Source of the DNA: Benincasa hispida
Taxonomy: Eukaryota; Streptophyta; Magnoliopsida; Cucurbitales; Cucurbitaceae
Direction of reading: 5' to 3'
Length of the DNA: 64,000 nt
Assembly: GCF_009727055.1 (NCBI RefSeq)
Contig: NC_052350.1
Coordinates: forward strand, 34,776,763-34,840,762
Shown here: positions 22,650-34,760 of the stretch, piece by piece
How positions within the stretch are numbered: position 1 is the stretch's first letter
Layout: each line of letters opens with the position of its first letter
Notes under the pieces: generated by a model
Seen by the model: the letters and a program-made list of their open reading frames with translations, nothing else
Told to the model about the DNA's origin: nothing
Database searches by the model: none
Made by a program: the position numbers and the translations under genes

Positions 22650-24506
22650 TTTATGTAGGATTGTATCAGCAACATCGGAAGCACAAAGATCATCTAAGCA
22701 CTCTAATTCACTAATTTTTGCAAAATATAAAGCATGCTCTTGCAGAAAACAAGTGAGTTTCAAGACATACCTCTTGTAGAACTACTTCAAAGCTCCTTCT
22801 CTAGCTGCTATCTTCTCCGAATCTTGTTGCAGACCACCTCAAGATCTTCCCCACTATTCTCTTGGTGCTCTAGATTGAGTTGTGGGACTAAAAAACAAGC
22901 TTGAATCAAAGGATGAAGAAGAAAAGCTCACAGCAGCAACCTTGGTGATGTACCCTTTCTTCAACTTGAATTTTCTCCAAAATTCTCTATAGATTGTATG
23001 CCCAATTTTCACTCCAATCTCTTCATTATATTGCAGATCAACATACAAATGAGAGAGTTGCATGAGTTGTAGCTCATGCTTGGAGAAGACAAGGCAAAGA
23101 GAATGTTATTTGTGTGAGCTACTTAGGTGATGGATAATGGAAAACAACATTTTCTATTTTAGTGTTTAATTTTTTTTCTCTTTTTCAATTATATGTCCAA
23201 AAATCGAAATTTGATTTTAAAATTCATTTTGATTTTAAAACTGAAAAATAAAATTAATTTTAAATAAAACTTAATTAATTTAATATCAAATATTAAATTA
23301 ATTTTTACATAAATCCATCTTTATATATTTAAATCATATTTAAATATATAAATTATCCGATTCCATTTAATTCTCAAATTAAACACGTTATTATATCTCA
23401 TATAAGTACTAATTCCCTTAATCCTAATTTGAATGTTTCAAATTAACTTATCATGTTATTCTAGAGCTAGTCCGTTACAAGCTAGTAAGAGGACCTCGTA
23501 GACCTACAGATCATCGGCTCCAACGATCCGAGATTAATTGGATAAACTCATTAGACCAGATTCCCCATTCGTTAACTAATGGGTGACTTCACTAAAGCCC
23601 AAAGTTGCACTCCCCTCACTATAGATAGATTATGTCCACATGATTTAACCATAATCAGCAAATCGACCCTTCACAGGTTGTTCCTAATAATGGTTGGGTC
23701 AAATATCTATTTTACCCCCGAGATTACGTCTTATTCCTCAAGTCCCTACTGATCCTCTAATCAACAACTGGTTTGTGATCCAATCACTAAACCAAACTCT
23801 TTCAGCCTAGTGAGAGGGTGGGGCCCCTTGTTCAAGACCTGGATTCAGTACTTAACAGAACAACCTTTCTCTTATCCCTAAATCGAGTAGGCGTGAACTC
23901 TGTCTTGCATCGTATGTCCCCAGCTATCTATCCAGTCTTACTCCTGAAATGGGAGTCTTATTGAGCTGGCGCTGTTGAGCCAACCCTCAACTATGCAAAT
24001 CTAAGGGCAATCCCGAATACATAGGAGTTCATAGTTAGCTCAGGATTAAGATCGAGTTACCTAGGTCATCTAGGTGAAATAGCCAGTCTTATACAATAAA
24101 CAACGTTATAAAGTAAGAGTGACTTATTTCTTGGTCCTGATCTTATGCAAACTCATTGCATAGGATGCCCCCACTCTTCATGTCATAACATGTACAAATT
24201 AGGATCACATTGTATGTAGCACTTTACAACTCTTTGTAACAACTACAGAGTAGGCCGGATCTAATGGTGTTACCAGAATAAGGTACCCAACCTTATTCAT
24301 GTACCATAGATGATTTTGACTATTCACTCGAACCTGATCCACTCTTATGTCTCTACATAAAGTTCATGTACTCATACAATAGTCATGGGTCTTAGTTTAT
24401 TAGATTTAGACTTCCATACAATTTATGAAATCAATAATAAGTTTATTGATTATAGAAAATGTTTATCATTTTACAAACTTCGAGTTTTAGAACATAAAAC
24501 CCAACA
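22650..24506 (-). mobile_element. Copia 3' LTR (minus strand), left boundary approximate
   Basis: On the minus strand it starts TGTTGGGTTTTATGTTC at 24506, immediately downstream (in element sense) of a purine tract and RNase H. It carries the same cassettes as the plus-strand Copia LTRs. The left limit is unclear because the chromovirus LTR underneath is also diverged there. Its sequence differs clearly from the LTR at the other end of this element (27471-29097), so the two LTRs are not a recent pair. Confidence 0.75.
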
Positions 24507-24530
24507 ATACTCCCACTTGAACTAAAACTC
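24507..24530 (-). other. Polypurine tract of the minus-strand Copia element
   Basis: Read on the minus strand: AGTTCAAGTGGGAGTAT directly before the LTR start, the typical plus-strand priming site of plant Copia elements. Confidence 0.75.
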
Positions 24531-24626
24531 TAGTGGATCAATATATACAAATATATACAATGTTGAGTTTACATGGAGAGAATATAAACTAGGGCATTAC
24601 AATACCCATAAATTCTCCCACTTGCC

Positions 24627-26210
24627 CTAGTGATACACAACTCGTAGACCTATTCCTACTAGGTGACCCTCAAACATTTTAGCCGAGAGGGCATTCGTAA
24701 ATGGATCAACTAAGTTGTCTTTGGAAGCAATCTGGGTGACCATTACATCTTCTCTATGTACAATCTCCCTTATGAGATGGTACTTTTGTTCAATATGCTT
24801 TCCCATTTTATGGCTTCGTGGTTCCTTTGAATTTGCAACTGCTCCACTGTTGTCATAATAGAGAGTGACAGGCAGATGCATATTAGGAACTACTTCCAGA
24901 TCTGTCAGGAACATTATAAGCCATACTGCGTCTTTTGCTGCTTCATTGTAGATACATACTTAGCTTCCATCATGGAGTTTGCAATACAACTCTACTTGAT
25001 GCTTATCCACACAACTGCTCCTTCCATAAGGGTGAATACTGATCCTAAAGTTGATTTCCTTTAATCAATATCGGTCTGAAAGTCAAAATCAGTGTATCCA
25101 GTAAGGATCTGATCCTTAGCACGATACACGAGCATATAATCTCTCGTTCTCTGAAGATACTCGAGAATGTTTTTAATAGCAGTCCAATGGTCATGACTAG
25201 GATTGGACTGGAATTTGATGACAATTTCTACGGCATAGCATATATCGGGACGAGTACACAACATTGCATACATCAAACTCTCAACTACAGATGCATATGG
25301 AATTCGATTCGTCTCTTCAACCTCTTGAGATGTCTTAGGACTCTGTTCCTTAGACAGGTGAATTCCATGCCTGAAAGATAAAAATCCTTTCTTGGAATTT
25401 TGCATTTATACCTAGACAACATCTTGTCTATATAAGATGTTTGAGATAATGCCAATGTTCTGTTCTTCCGATTCCGAACTATTTGGATTCCAAGAACATA
25501 ATATGCTTCTCCCAAATTTTTCATTTGGAATAGTGAAGCCAGCCATCTCTTAATGTCAGCTAGATATTCTACCTCATTCCCAATGAGTAGAATATCATCA
25601 ACATACAACACCAGAAAAGTGACAGTTTTGTTGACGATTTTTTGTATACACGGGGTTCGCCAACATTTTGTTCAAAGCCATTAGATTTGATCACAGCGTC
25701 AAATCTCATATTCTAGGATTTAGACGCTTGTTTTAATCCATAAATAGTTCGAAAAAGCTTGTAAACCTTTTGCTCTTGACACTATTGTATGAACCATTCT
25801 AGTTGAGACATATAGATACTTTCTTCAAGATAGCCATTCAGAAAAGTTGTTTTGACATCCATTTGCAATATTTCATAATCATAAAATGTGGCTATGGACA
25901 AGAGTATTCTAATAGACTTTATCATGGCAATTGGAAAGAAGGTTTCTTCAAAATCTACCCCTTCTCTTTGGGTAAACTCTTTTATCACAAGTCTAGCTTT
26001 GTAGGTCTGTACCTTACCAGCTTGGTCTCTTTTTCTCTTGTAGATCCACTTGCAACCGATGGGTTTTACCCCTTCTGGTTGATCTATAAGATCTCAGATA
26101 GAACTTAAATACATAGATTGCATTTCAAGGTCCTTGGCTTTAATCCATTGGTCTTTGTCTACATCGTTCATTGCTTGATTAAAAGACAATGGATCTTGTA
26201 AACCATCATC
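24627..26210 (-). pseudogene. Copia reverse transcriptase and RNase H, broken
   Basis: The minus strand, from about 26210 leftward, shows the RT start (GCKWIYKRKR-type region near 26050), then FTQREGVDFEETF and MDVKTTFLNG (around 25860-25980). The YVDD catalytic box is at about 25600, the connection region includes MLCTRPDICYAV (about 25260), and the RNase H has YYDNSGAVANSKEPRSHK and a KYHLIREIV segment (24627-24914). Frameshifts and stops divide it into at least four frames (25782-25988, 25285-25611, 25061-25405, 24627-24914), so it cannot encode an active polyprotein. Order IN then RT then RNase H identifies Ty1/Copia. The RNase H ends about 100 bp before the purine tract, as expected. Confidence 0.87.
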
Positions 26211-26472
26211 TGGTATGATGAGTAGAGTTTTCTTAAACCCATGTACCGGTTAGGCTGTTGCACAACCCTCCCACTACGATGAGGCACTATCAACTCTTGA
26301 GAATGATGTGGAGTATTAGTTTCATAAACAACTCTTGTTGATAGACCTGCTCTATCAACAACTCTTGTTGAGGACTTGCTCGATTAACAACACTTGTTGA
26401 TGCATTTGTCATTTCTCTAGACATTTCTTCTATTACTAGCTTACTGCGAGGTTGATGGTTCTTTATATAATC

Positions 26473-27447
26473 TTACTTCAGGAAGGTTGCATTTGTCGAT
26501 ACAAACACTTTATCTTCCTGAGGGTGATAAAAGAAACGACCTTTTGTTTCTTTTGGGTAGCCTACAAATAGGCACACTTTTGAATGGTGTTTCAACTTTC
26601 TAGGATTTTGTACCAACACATGTGCTGGACAAACCCAAATCCTGAAATGACGCAAATTTCCTTCACGTCCCATCCAGAGCTCGTAAGGTGTTTCAGAAAC
26701 ACTTTTCGAGGGAACTATGTTCAAAATATACACCGTAGTCCCAACTGCGTGTCCCCAAAAAGAATTTGGTAACTGAGCTTAACTCATCATGGAACAAACC
26801 ATGTCCAACAAGGTTCTGTTTCTCCTTTCTGCCACACCGTTCTGCTGAGGTGTGCCAGGGGCTGTGAGTTGAGACTGAATTTCATGTTCTATCAAATAGT
26901 TCTGGAATTCTATGTCCATATACTGACCACCTCGATCTGATCGAAGTGTTTTAATCTTTTTACCTAATTGGTTTTCAATCTCAACCTTATACTCTTTGAA
27001 CATTTCAAAAGTTTCATACTTTTGGTGTATTAGGTAAACATGCCCATACCTTGAATAATCATCTATAAAACTGATGAAATATTCATACCCTCCTATCGCT
27101 CTAACATTTAGAGGCTCACAAAGGTCTGAGTGAATTAGCTCTACGGGTTCTTTAGCTCTAAGAAATTTTCTAGAAAAATATATTTTTGTCATTTTACCCT
27201 CGAGATAGGACTCACATGGTGGTAATGAACTGTCTTCCAACTTATTTAGTTGACCGTTCTTAACCAATCTCTCAATGTTGTTGAGTTTTATGTGACTCAG
27301 TCTCAAGTACCAAAGATAGGCATTTGGAGAAATCTTCCTCTTCTTATGAGTCCCAAGAGTTTTAAACATCTCTATGTTCAAAACAGCATTGACCTCGGTT
27401 GATTTTAACATGTACAAGTTGAAGGATCTCTTACCAAAGAGTTCCAT
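26473..27447 (-). pseudogene. Copia integrase, stop-interrupted, starting right after the leader
   Basis: Frame 27447-26779 holds a GAG-pre-integrase zinc region (LWYLRLSHIKLNN) and the integrase core with D,D,E: HSDLCEPL, LRSDRGGQY, NGVAERRNRTLL. A TAA just after MMS ends it; the C-terminal part resumes at 26733-26473 (YELWMGREG, CLFVGYPKETKG). No gag or protease precedes it: upstream is an AT-rich stretch with a degenerate primer-site-like GATCAGAGC (about 27455) and then LTR sequence. The same junction and the same TAA recur in the copy at 54306-55001. The element is a deletion derivative that would need proteins from elsewhere. Confidence 0.85.
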
Positions 27448-27470
27448 GAGTGTGTTCGGATCGCTCTGAT

Positions 27471-29097
27471 CTCACCGTGACCAAAATACATATTATACAT
27501 TCAAACGCACAGTTATGCAAAAAAACAGTAATTATCGACATGCTATGAACAAGAAATAAACAAGGGAGAGAGTTGCCATACCAGTTGAAGACAATCTTCA
27601 ATCTTCGGAACTCAACATAGCGAAAACATCCACGCGATCTACCAACTCCCAGAAGCAGTGTCCACTACAGCAGCACGAACAACTGCACAAGCACGAACGC
27701 AACAGGGACGACACCACAAGGAAAGAGCCTCAGGTATCCTGGGAGTGAGAACCAAAGCGTGGTCTTTGGTGAATTTAGTAGAGGAAGGAGGAAGCATAGA
27801 TCTTGTAGGCGATAAGCAAGTGGGAGGGAAAAAGGCACTATCATATAGCACGATGCTTATCGTTTAGGAGAAACTACACGATCGTGTAGGTTTTACTGAA
27901 CGATCGTTTAGGAAAAGGTATACGATCGTTTAGCAAACTTGGCACACACTACGATCGTTTAGGTAAGCTATCTGATAATGTAGGAACTAGTGTGCGATCG
28001 TTTAGGCGCGAGGTGGACGATCGTTTAGGCAGAGAGTGACTATCGTATAGGCTCTCGAAATGCTTAAGTGATCGATTACTATTCTACTAACACGCGCTCC
28101 TCGATTTCTTTTTGGACGACTACAACGAACGATTCAAAATGAAACATTTTCATTTTTATTTCATCGGTTACAATAACCGACGCATTTCCATTAACCCACG
28201 TCTGAACGTGATTTTTGGCTTAATTATCATATAATTAACCAATTAATTAATAAGAAATATAATCATATTATATTTTTATCCTATAGTTTGTTATCACATA
28301 TCTACTATAGTATTTTCTCCTCTACTTGATATAAATCATATTATATCTAATTTCCTCTAAAATAATGTATCTCATACATTTGACCAATTATATCATATAT
28401 AATTAACCAGTCCAATTATATCATATATAATCGAACTTTCTCTTGTCATTTTGAACATTTCAAATTAACCCAAACACTAGTTCTCGACTTTATCCAAGCT
28501 ACCCAGGGGACCTAATGGACCTTTGGCTCGAAGTTCCAACTATCCGTGAATAGTTGACTATACTCTCTAGCCATGAGATCTACAATCCGATAACTGTCAG
28601 GCATTCCATTAAAGACCAACAACTGAACTCTTCTTACCACAAATATATTTCTATGTCCATCGGATATAACCAATCATTAGTATGATGACCCTTCACAGAT
28701 GCTCGTAAGTACAGTTGGGCCAAATTACCGTTTTGCCCCTATCTCACTTCTTAAGTACCACTGATTCCTCTAATGAACAATACAACATAGTCCAACTATG
28801 TGTGAACACCTCTCGGGCCAAGAGAAGGTGTGTGGCGCCACATCGTCAAGCCCTGGAATCAGCCCTTAAGGGAGCTATCTATCTACTTACCCCTACCTTG
28901 GGGAAGGAGTTAATTTCATCTTGTATAGCTAAGTTCTCAGCTCCCAAATCAGACGAATCCCCAAAATGGTAGATTTGAATCGGCGACCTGGCCACTTGCA
29001 CCCATACAAATCAAAGGACCGCTCTCAATGGCAGGAGTTCCCAACTCACTCAAGATTGAGGTCATGTTACCTATTGTCATCCTAGTGAAGTGAAGTC
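27471..29097 (-). mobile_element. Copia 5' LTR (minus strand), cut at its outer end by a chromovirus LTR
   Basis: Its cassettes (CAGGGGACCTAATGGACC, TGACCCTTCACAGATG, TACCACTGATTCCTCTAATG) are homologous to, but clearly diverged from, the 22650-24506 LTR. It stops at AAGTC (29093-29097), where TGTGAAAC begins. The remaining few hundred bases of the LTR are missing. An array of ACGATCGTTTAGG units lies at 27845-28070. The frames at 27639-27867 and 28715-28972 are not genes. Confidence 0.78.
27845..28070. repeat. ACGATCGTTTAGG minisatellite in Copia LTR
   Basis: Roughly eight units built on the palindrome ACGATCGT followed by TTAGG or GTAGG, spaced 20-35 bp. The core is similar to that in the chromovirus LTR arrays, although the host LTRs belong to different superfamilies. 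Confidence 0.75.
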
Positions 29098-29404
29098 TGT
29101 GAAACTTGCATTCCTATTTCCCTATTTAAGCTAATAACTAGGAGAATCTGACTAGGTATGAAACCCTATGCTAAAAAGGAATAACTCTAAGTGTTGAATA
29201 AATGTCCTTCAAAAAGTTTGGAATTTAACTAATGGAAATTTAACTAAGTGCAAGGTTAACACGGAACCAGGCATTTGGTGTTAAACACATAAAATAAAAC
29301 TAAGTCAAGGACAATCATGTGTGAATTTGTGAAGTTGAATGCATTGCATGAAAGCCGCCCATGCATTGAGAACGCATGAGCAAGAGTAGAGAAAGCGAGA
29401 AGTT

Positions 29405-30110
29405 AAACGCATGGCGCTGGGCAAACAATCATGTAGAAAATGAGCGGCACTACACGATGAGGTAGACGATCATTTAGCAAATGAGCAATGGTACACGATG
29501 AGGTAGACGATCTTCTAGTAAGTGAGCGACGCTACAGGATGAGGTAGGCAATCGTGTAGGTGGGCGTTGGACGATTGTGTAGCAATGCATGGAGCTAAGC
29601 GATGTGCTAGACGATTGTGAAGATGTACGCGGTGTTAAACGATGAGAAATGACGCGTTAGACAATCGGGCTATACAATAGGCAAAGTACTACACGATCAG
29701 TGTAAGCGCTAGACGATAAGCATAGAAGCTGGACGATAGCACTAGACGATAGCGTTAAGCATTAAGCGATGTGCGGGTGTTAATCGATGGACTACACGAT
29801 GGCGCTACGCAATGGGCGTAGGTGCTAGATGATAGCCGTGTTGCACTAGGCAATGAGCAGATATGCTACACGATAGGTGGAATACTAAGTGTGGGTGGTT
29901 GGACGATAGACGCAGGCGCTGGGAAATGGACGTAAGCATATAGTGATGCGTTGGAAGATAAGGCCGTCAGCACTAAATGATGGAGTAAACAATGCGCGCG
30001 TAGCTAAGTGATAGGCTCTAAGATCGAGATTAATTATAAACGATTAACTACACGAATGGCTGTTGAAGCTAAAGCATAGAAGAAAGAACTAAACGATGGA
30101 TCGTGCTGAA
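29405..30110. repeat. Hairpin-rich minisatellite array in chromovirus LTR
   Basis: Units resembling GTAGACGATCATTTAGCAAATGAGC, TACACGATGAG and GCTAGACGATAG in imperfect tandem. It matches the arrays at 4500-4905 and 56945-57128. Confidence 0.65.
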
Positions 30111-30161
30111 GAACTGGCATTATCAAGTTTGGATGAGCTGATCAGGAAAAACCAAATGGGC

Positions 30162-32028
30162 TGTAACAACCCCAAATTTGTATGCATACACTACAGGAAA
30201 TTAAATGTCAAATGCTTAAGCAGGACGAAATTTATTTAAAGGGATGGTAAATGTAATCCCTAACCCTAATTTAGAAAAGTAGGAAAACAAATAAAAATTT
30301 AATTATAGAATGAAAAATATATAAACTAATAGGAAGAAATCGGGTGAGAAATTTAAGAATTGGAAAATAAGAAATTATTAATTATCCAAAAATAATGAAA
30401 AGGTAGAATTCAGGAGGAATTAATAGAAGTTGACGCTAGCTATTCAGAGACAAAGGGCAGTAGATAACTTTTGTTGGCACTGCTCATTGAAACAATTGAG
30501 AGGTGAATTAATTTGCCCATATACTCTTAAAATTTGAAAGAGTTAAAAAGGGGAAGTGGAATCCACAAGTAGTGAAGGCAACCCAGCGCGTGAAAAATTA
30601 GCGAGAGCGAGAGTGGAGAGAAAATTGGAGAGAGCGAGAGTAAAGAGAGCGAGATTCTCAGCGTGGATTATGCGTTGAATTTGCCACGATCTTATAGATA
30701 CATTGGAGAACCCTAAAATTGAATACAAACAAAGTTGAGAACGTAAGGGCAAACGTTAGCCAAAATTAGTTGTCTTATTAAGAGAAATTCTTAAACCTAA
30801 GTAATTTTAAAGAAGCCATTTGTAGGATGAGTTGTCACACAGAGAAGAGCTGGAAACGGCTATAAATAGGAGGCTTTGGGCTGGAAGTTAGACTCAAACA
30901 AAACTCAGTAGTAAAAATCATGTGAAAATGGTGAAGTAATTCTGTTAGTTTGAAGGAAGAAACGCAAGGGAAGTACTGCCCAAATTTCCTTCTAATTTAA
31001 GAAGGAAAGCTCTACTGATTAAACCATAAGGAATAATTAGAATCGCAGTCAAGGTAAGTAGTTTATCTCACCCTCTCTTTAAGTGTTTCATGGTAGTGTA
31101 CCTTTAATATATTGCATAATTATGTTATTGTTATGTTGCATTACATGTTTAAAATACGTTTATCGATAAGAGACCTCATGCATTATGTTTGTTAATAAGA
31201 TTAAATTTTAATTAGATAAAGGTTATGCTTCTAGGGCTAGCAAGGCATGTATGGTTGCACCCCTCTAGACCCAATTCTATGTCATGTTTATGCTAGGGAC
31301 TAACAGGGTATGTATGGTTGCACCCCTCTAGACCCAATTCTATGTCAAGTTTATGCTAGGGACTAACAGGGTATGTATGGTTGCACCCCTCTAGACCCAA
31401 TTCTATGTCAAGTTTATGCTAAGGACTAACAGGGTATGTATGGTTGCACCCCTCTAGTCCAATCTTACGTTTATGTTAACGGTTGATGTTGGATGCGACT
31501 CTGGCCCTACTGACTGCATGACCCCCTAATCATCAGATGGGTTAGTTTTCGCCTAAGTCCTCATCTTCCTATCAGGGTGGAGAAATTTACGTTAGAAGCA
31601 TAACCGGCCACCACATGTTATTATATGTTTTCGGTCCCAATCATACGTTTTCAGGACATGTTGCATGTGATTGTGCATTTGATCACTACCCTATGTGAGA
31701 ACTACTTACTGGGTATATTATATACTCATCCTATTTTTACAGACTTTGTAGGTAAGGACACAACGTAGGTGGCAGAACTGGACGTCACTTAAATGGCCAA
31801 CCATCAAACTCACTATTATAGGCATATGCATTTTTGTATCACTACGCTAGTGTTTTATGAATCTTGGTGATTTGTAAAATAAACTTTTTATATAGTTTTC
31901 TACCTAATTAATAAAATCTTAGATATGTTCTTTTGAGATTTTTACCAAAACTCATCTCATAATAGAAAAAGTCTAAGCATGCATGTCGTAGCGGTCGAAC
32001 CATAATATGTAAGGATACGGTCGTTACA
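30162..32028 (+). mobile_element. LTR nested in the chromovirus LTR
   Basis: Starts TGTAACAACC and ends GGTCGTTACA, the same family as the solo LTR at 7591-9209 but in plus orientation. AAATGG occurs just before it and AATGG just after; the second copy of the host LTR (58690) reads CAAATGGCTTTAT without interruption, which confirms insertion. A purine-rich AAAGGGATGG tract near 30237-30246 inside the 5' part is unusual and leaves open that the true LTR start is about 30250. It carries an expanded 63-bp minisatellite. Confidence 0.75.
31224..31470. repeat. 63-bp minisatellite, nearly four copies
   Basis: Units run from AGGGACTAACAGGGTATG through GTTGCACCCCTCTAGACC to AAGTTTATGCT, three of them nearly identical. 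The solo LTR at 7591-9209 has only about two such units, so copy number varies between family members. Confidence 0.85.
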
Positions 32029-32889
32029 AATGGCTTTATCGACGAAATTATGAAACAGAGATAGTAGGAGCTGGACGAATAAATATTCATGCAAAGTGAG
32101 TTAGATGCATGAAGAAACATATTAAATAAGAGGTGGATAAGGCTGGGCATTGGCAGAATGAAAGGAATACGCCTAGATGTGATCAAATGAGGAGGTGTCG
32201 GGTAAAGAAGAAGGGTAAGATGCCTAAAAATGAGCATAACGCTTCACTTTAACCCACAAAGCATTTAAGTTCATAAAGACCACTAATAAAGGAGTACGTA
32301 AGAGACATTCGTGTGTTGAACGAAGAAAAAGAGGCGCTAATCGGATGAAAGTCAGAACAGAGGCACTGAAGGAAGCTGAGTGTACGGACATACACCTAGG
32401 CTAAATTCAAACGAGAAGTTATTCCAGACTACTTGAGAAAATCAGTTGATTTTTTGGACCAAAAGTTTTTAAATTGAATGTAGATTTGGTGTGAGGGTTG
32501 CCTTGATGAAATTCTAACTCTAAGGCTGTCAAATTCAAGGAAAACCGAGAGGTGCTCACCAATGGGGAAACAGTCGAGCCAGGGGGAGTGAACTCAAGAC
32601 TCCGAACTATCACCAAGGAATTTCAAGGCGAAACTCTAAGGTAAACTAGTTAAGACATTTTCACACATTTTTGAGTAAGAAATGTCTTGAGATAAGGCTT
32701 GGAAGAGTGGGTAATCTAAGCTTAAAGTTAAATCTGAAATAGGATCTAGCAGAAGAGTAAGGGAAACCGGGTGAACTGGGAGGAAAAAGAAATCTCAGCA
32801 GGTCACTGTGAGTGGTCTCTTCTTTTACTCTTTTAAGCATATTTAGAATTAATATGTTTTAGTTTAGATTATGAGATGAATATGTGGTT

Positions 32890-33050
32890 GGGATGGTCAG
32901 AGGGTCTATGGACCTAGAACCTGAGCTCAAAATAGATCCTTACAGGATGGTCAAGGGACCAAAGAGTCTAGTTCCTGAGCTTGTGGGAAGAAAAAAAACC
33001 TTGAATGGGATGGTCAGAGGGTCGACGGGCCTAGCTTCTGAGCCCATGAA
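32890..33050. repeat. Three copies of a roughly 58-bp repeat in chromovirus LTR
   Basis: Each unit runs GGGATGGTCAGAGGGTC, GGACCTAG, CCTGAGC. The corresponding array in the LTR at 56655-60321 lies at 59541-59700, also three units. Confidence 0.75.
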
Positions 33051-33576
33051 AGGAAGAACTATGTGCACATAGGTTAATGAATATTTTTAGATGTGAAATG
33101 TTAACTATCTACCGTGTGTGTATGTATATTTGTGAAAACCATCATGGAATGATGGAGGTTTGCATTGGAACCTCTTCATATAATGCTTATGATCTAAAAA
33201 AGACTTGTATTTATGATTCCACTAACTGAGCTTTGTAAAGCTCATGGTTTGTTTTCCGTGTTTTTCTCGCAGGTAGCAGAAGAGTCCAGGTTGCAAAGTT
33301 GTTCAAGGTCTGTCATAAGTTTAAAAATAGTACTAAAAGAGATTTGTAGTCAGGGTAGTGCCACACTAGTAAATGTAATTTAAATTTGTAAACTAGTTTC
33401 CTAAATAAAGCATGTGTAACCATTTGTTCCATTAAGATTTTGCGCTGTTGTAGTAAATAATGTTAAAGAGAAAAACTAGTAAGGTAATGTCAATAGTTTT
33501 CATGAAAGAGTAGCATCAGTTAACATCACACCATCTCTTAGGTAAGAATTGAAATTAGAGAGAGGGTCGTGACAGT

Positions 33577-33588
33577 TGCTATCAGAGC
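33577..33588 (+). other. Primer-binding site of chromovirus
   Basis: TGCTATCAGAGC, one mismatch from the initiator-tRNA-Met complement TGGTATCAGAGC, two bases after the LTR end. Sequence 33589-33741 is leader or start of gag of this element, interrupted at 33742. Confidence 0.8.
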
Positions 33589-33741
33589 ATAAGATTTAGG
33601 GAAAGGGTAAACTAGGGAAATGCATAGTGATACTATATTATGTCTAAATGTATAGTGTATTATAGGAATCATGCCTTGTGGCAAACTGTGCAAGCAACCA
33701 ATGGGGACTCAAGATGCTACCTCAAAAGCAACAGGAGAAGA

Positions 33742-34112
33742 TGATAACTTGTAGAAATACAAGTTATTTATACCGTTTTATTTAGATATTGCGGCTAAAA
33801 GAAAGAAAAGTTGCATCGATAGTATTGAAATTGGCTAAGAAATGCGAGAATTACAAATTGTTGTCAATACACCCACTGACACCATTGCGATGGTAGAAAA
33901 GAATATTTCAATTCTGTTTTGCAGGAAATCAAGTCACCGCATGCGTTCATGGCTCAAAGATAAAATGAACAATGCATCTACGTCGCATTGCGCCCATCAA
34001 CAAGAATGAAGAGACGATCAACGCAATGACGGTGCATGCGACAGTCGATCAAGAGCTTAGCGTTCAATGCAAATTCAACCGCATGCGGTAATAAAAACCA
34101 ACACCGCATGCA
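33742..34112 (+). mobile_element. Truncated 5' LTR of the Athila-like element
   Basis: TGATAACTTGTAGAAATAC to ACACCGCATGCA, nearly identical to the first 370 bp of the 3' LTR at 39382. It breaks off and joins protease coding sequence at about 34113-34118. Confidence 0.85.
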
Positions 34113-34760
34113 GTGTGTTGTTTCAAAACAACATCCCTACAAAAATGAAAGATCTCGAGAGTTTCACATTGCCCTGCTCAATAGGGGGAAAGAAGGTTGG
34201 AAATACGTTGTGTGATTTGGGGGTGAGCATAAACGTAATGCCCTTTTCAATCTTCAAAAAGTTGAATATTAGCAATGCAAGACCAACCACAATTACATTG
34301 CGGTTGGCCGATAGATCAATAACGCATCCCGAGGGAAAAATAGAGGATGTACTTGTGCAAGTAGATAAGTTTGTCTTCCCTGTTAACTTTATCATGTTAG
34401 ATTATGAAGCTGACAGAAAGGTGCCTATCATCTTGGGTCGCCCATTTCTTGCAACAGGGTGAGCACTGATCGATGTACAGAAGGGAGAACTTACCATCAG
34501 GGTCGACGATCAGCAAGTTAATTTCAACGTTCTCAATGCGTTGAAATACCCGAATGATATAGATAATTGTCAATATGTTGAGGAATTACAGGAAGAACAT
34601 TGGCACGAGCCCCTAGAAGAGTTAGAGGAAGAAGATTTTAGGATCCGCGCAATGTGGGAGGAGAATTGTGCGGCAATTCAAATTGAGTCAAATTTTGAAA
34701 CAATCAATTTATCTAAACGAACAACGCAACGCACGAAGCCAACCTTAGAATAACCACCCA
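34067..34760 (+). pseudogene. Athila-like protease and protease-RT linker, fused to LTR sequence
   Basis: The open frame begins at an ATG inside the LTR fragment, so its first 15 or so residues are LTR-derived. Protease follows: MKDLESFTLPCSIGG, active-site LCDLGVSINVMP (family form DLGAS, here A to V), LRLADRSI, and ILGRPFLATG at the end of the domain. A TGA follows at about 34460. The linker resumes at 34541-34753 (acidic, EELQEEHWHEPLEEL). The aspartic protease would cut the polyprotein; this one is unlikely to act given the stop and missing gag. Confidence 0.82.

Larger units (their letters stand above)
29098..33574 (+). mobile_element. Chromovirus 5' LTR (about 2.6 kb) split by a nested LTR at 30162-32028
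   Basis: It starts TGTGAAACTTGCATTCC and ends GGTCGTGACA, followed 2 bases later by a primer-binding site. Before the nested LTR it holds a hairpin-type array (29405-30110). After it comes a decayed TATA box (CCTAAAAATGAGC near 32220; CCTATAAAATGAGC in the copy at 58891), and then three copies of a roughly 58-bp repeat (32890-33050). Without the 1867-bp insertion the LTR is about 2.6 kb. The element's gag begins beyond 33589 but is itself split by an Athila-like element. Frames at 30543 (minus), 31908 (minus) and 32884 are not genes. Confidence 0.82.
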
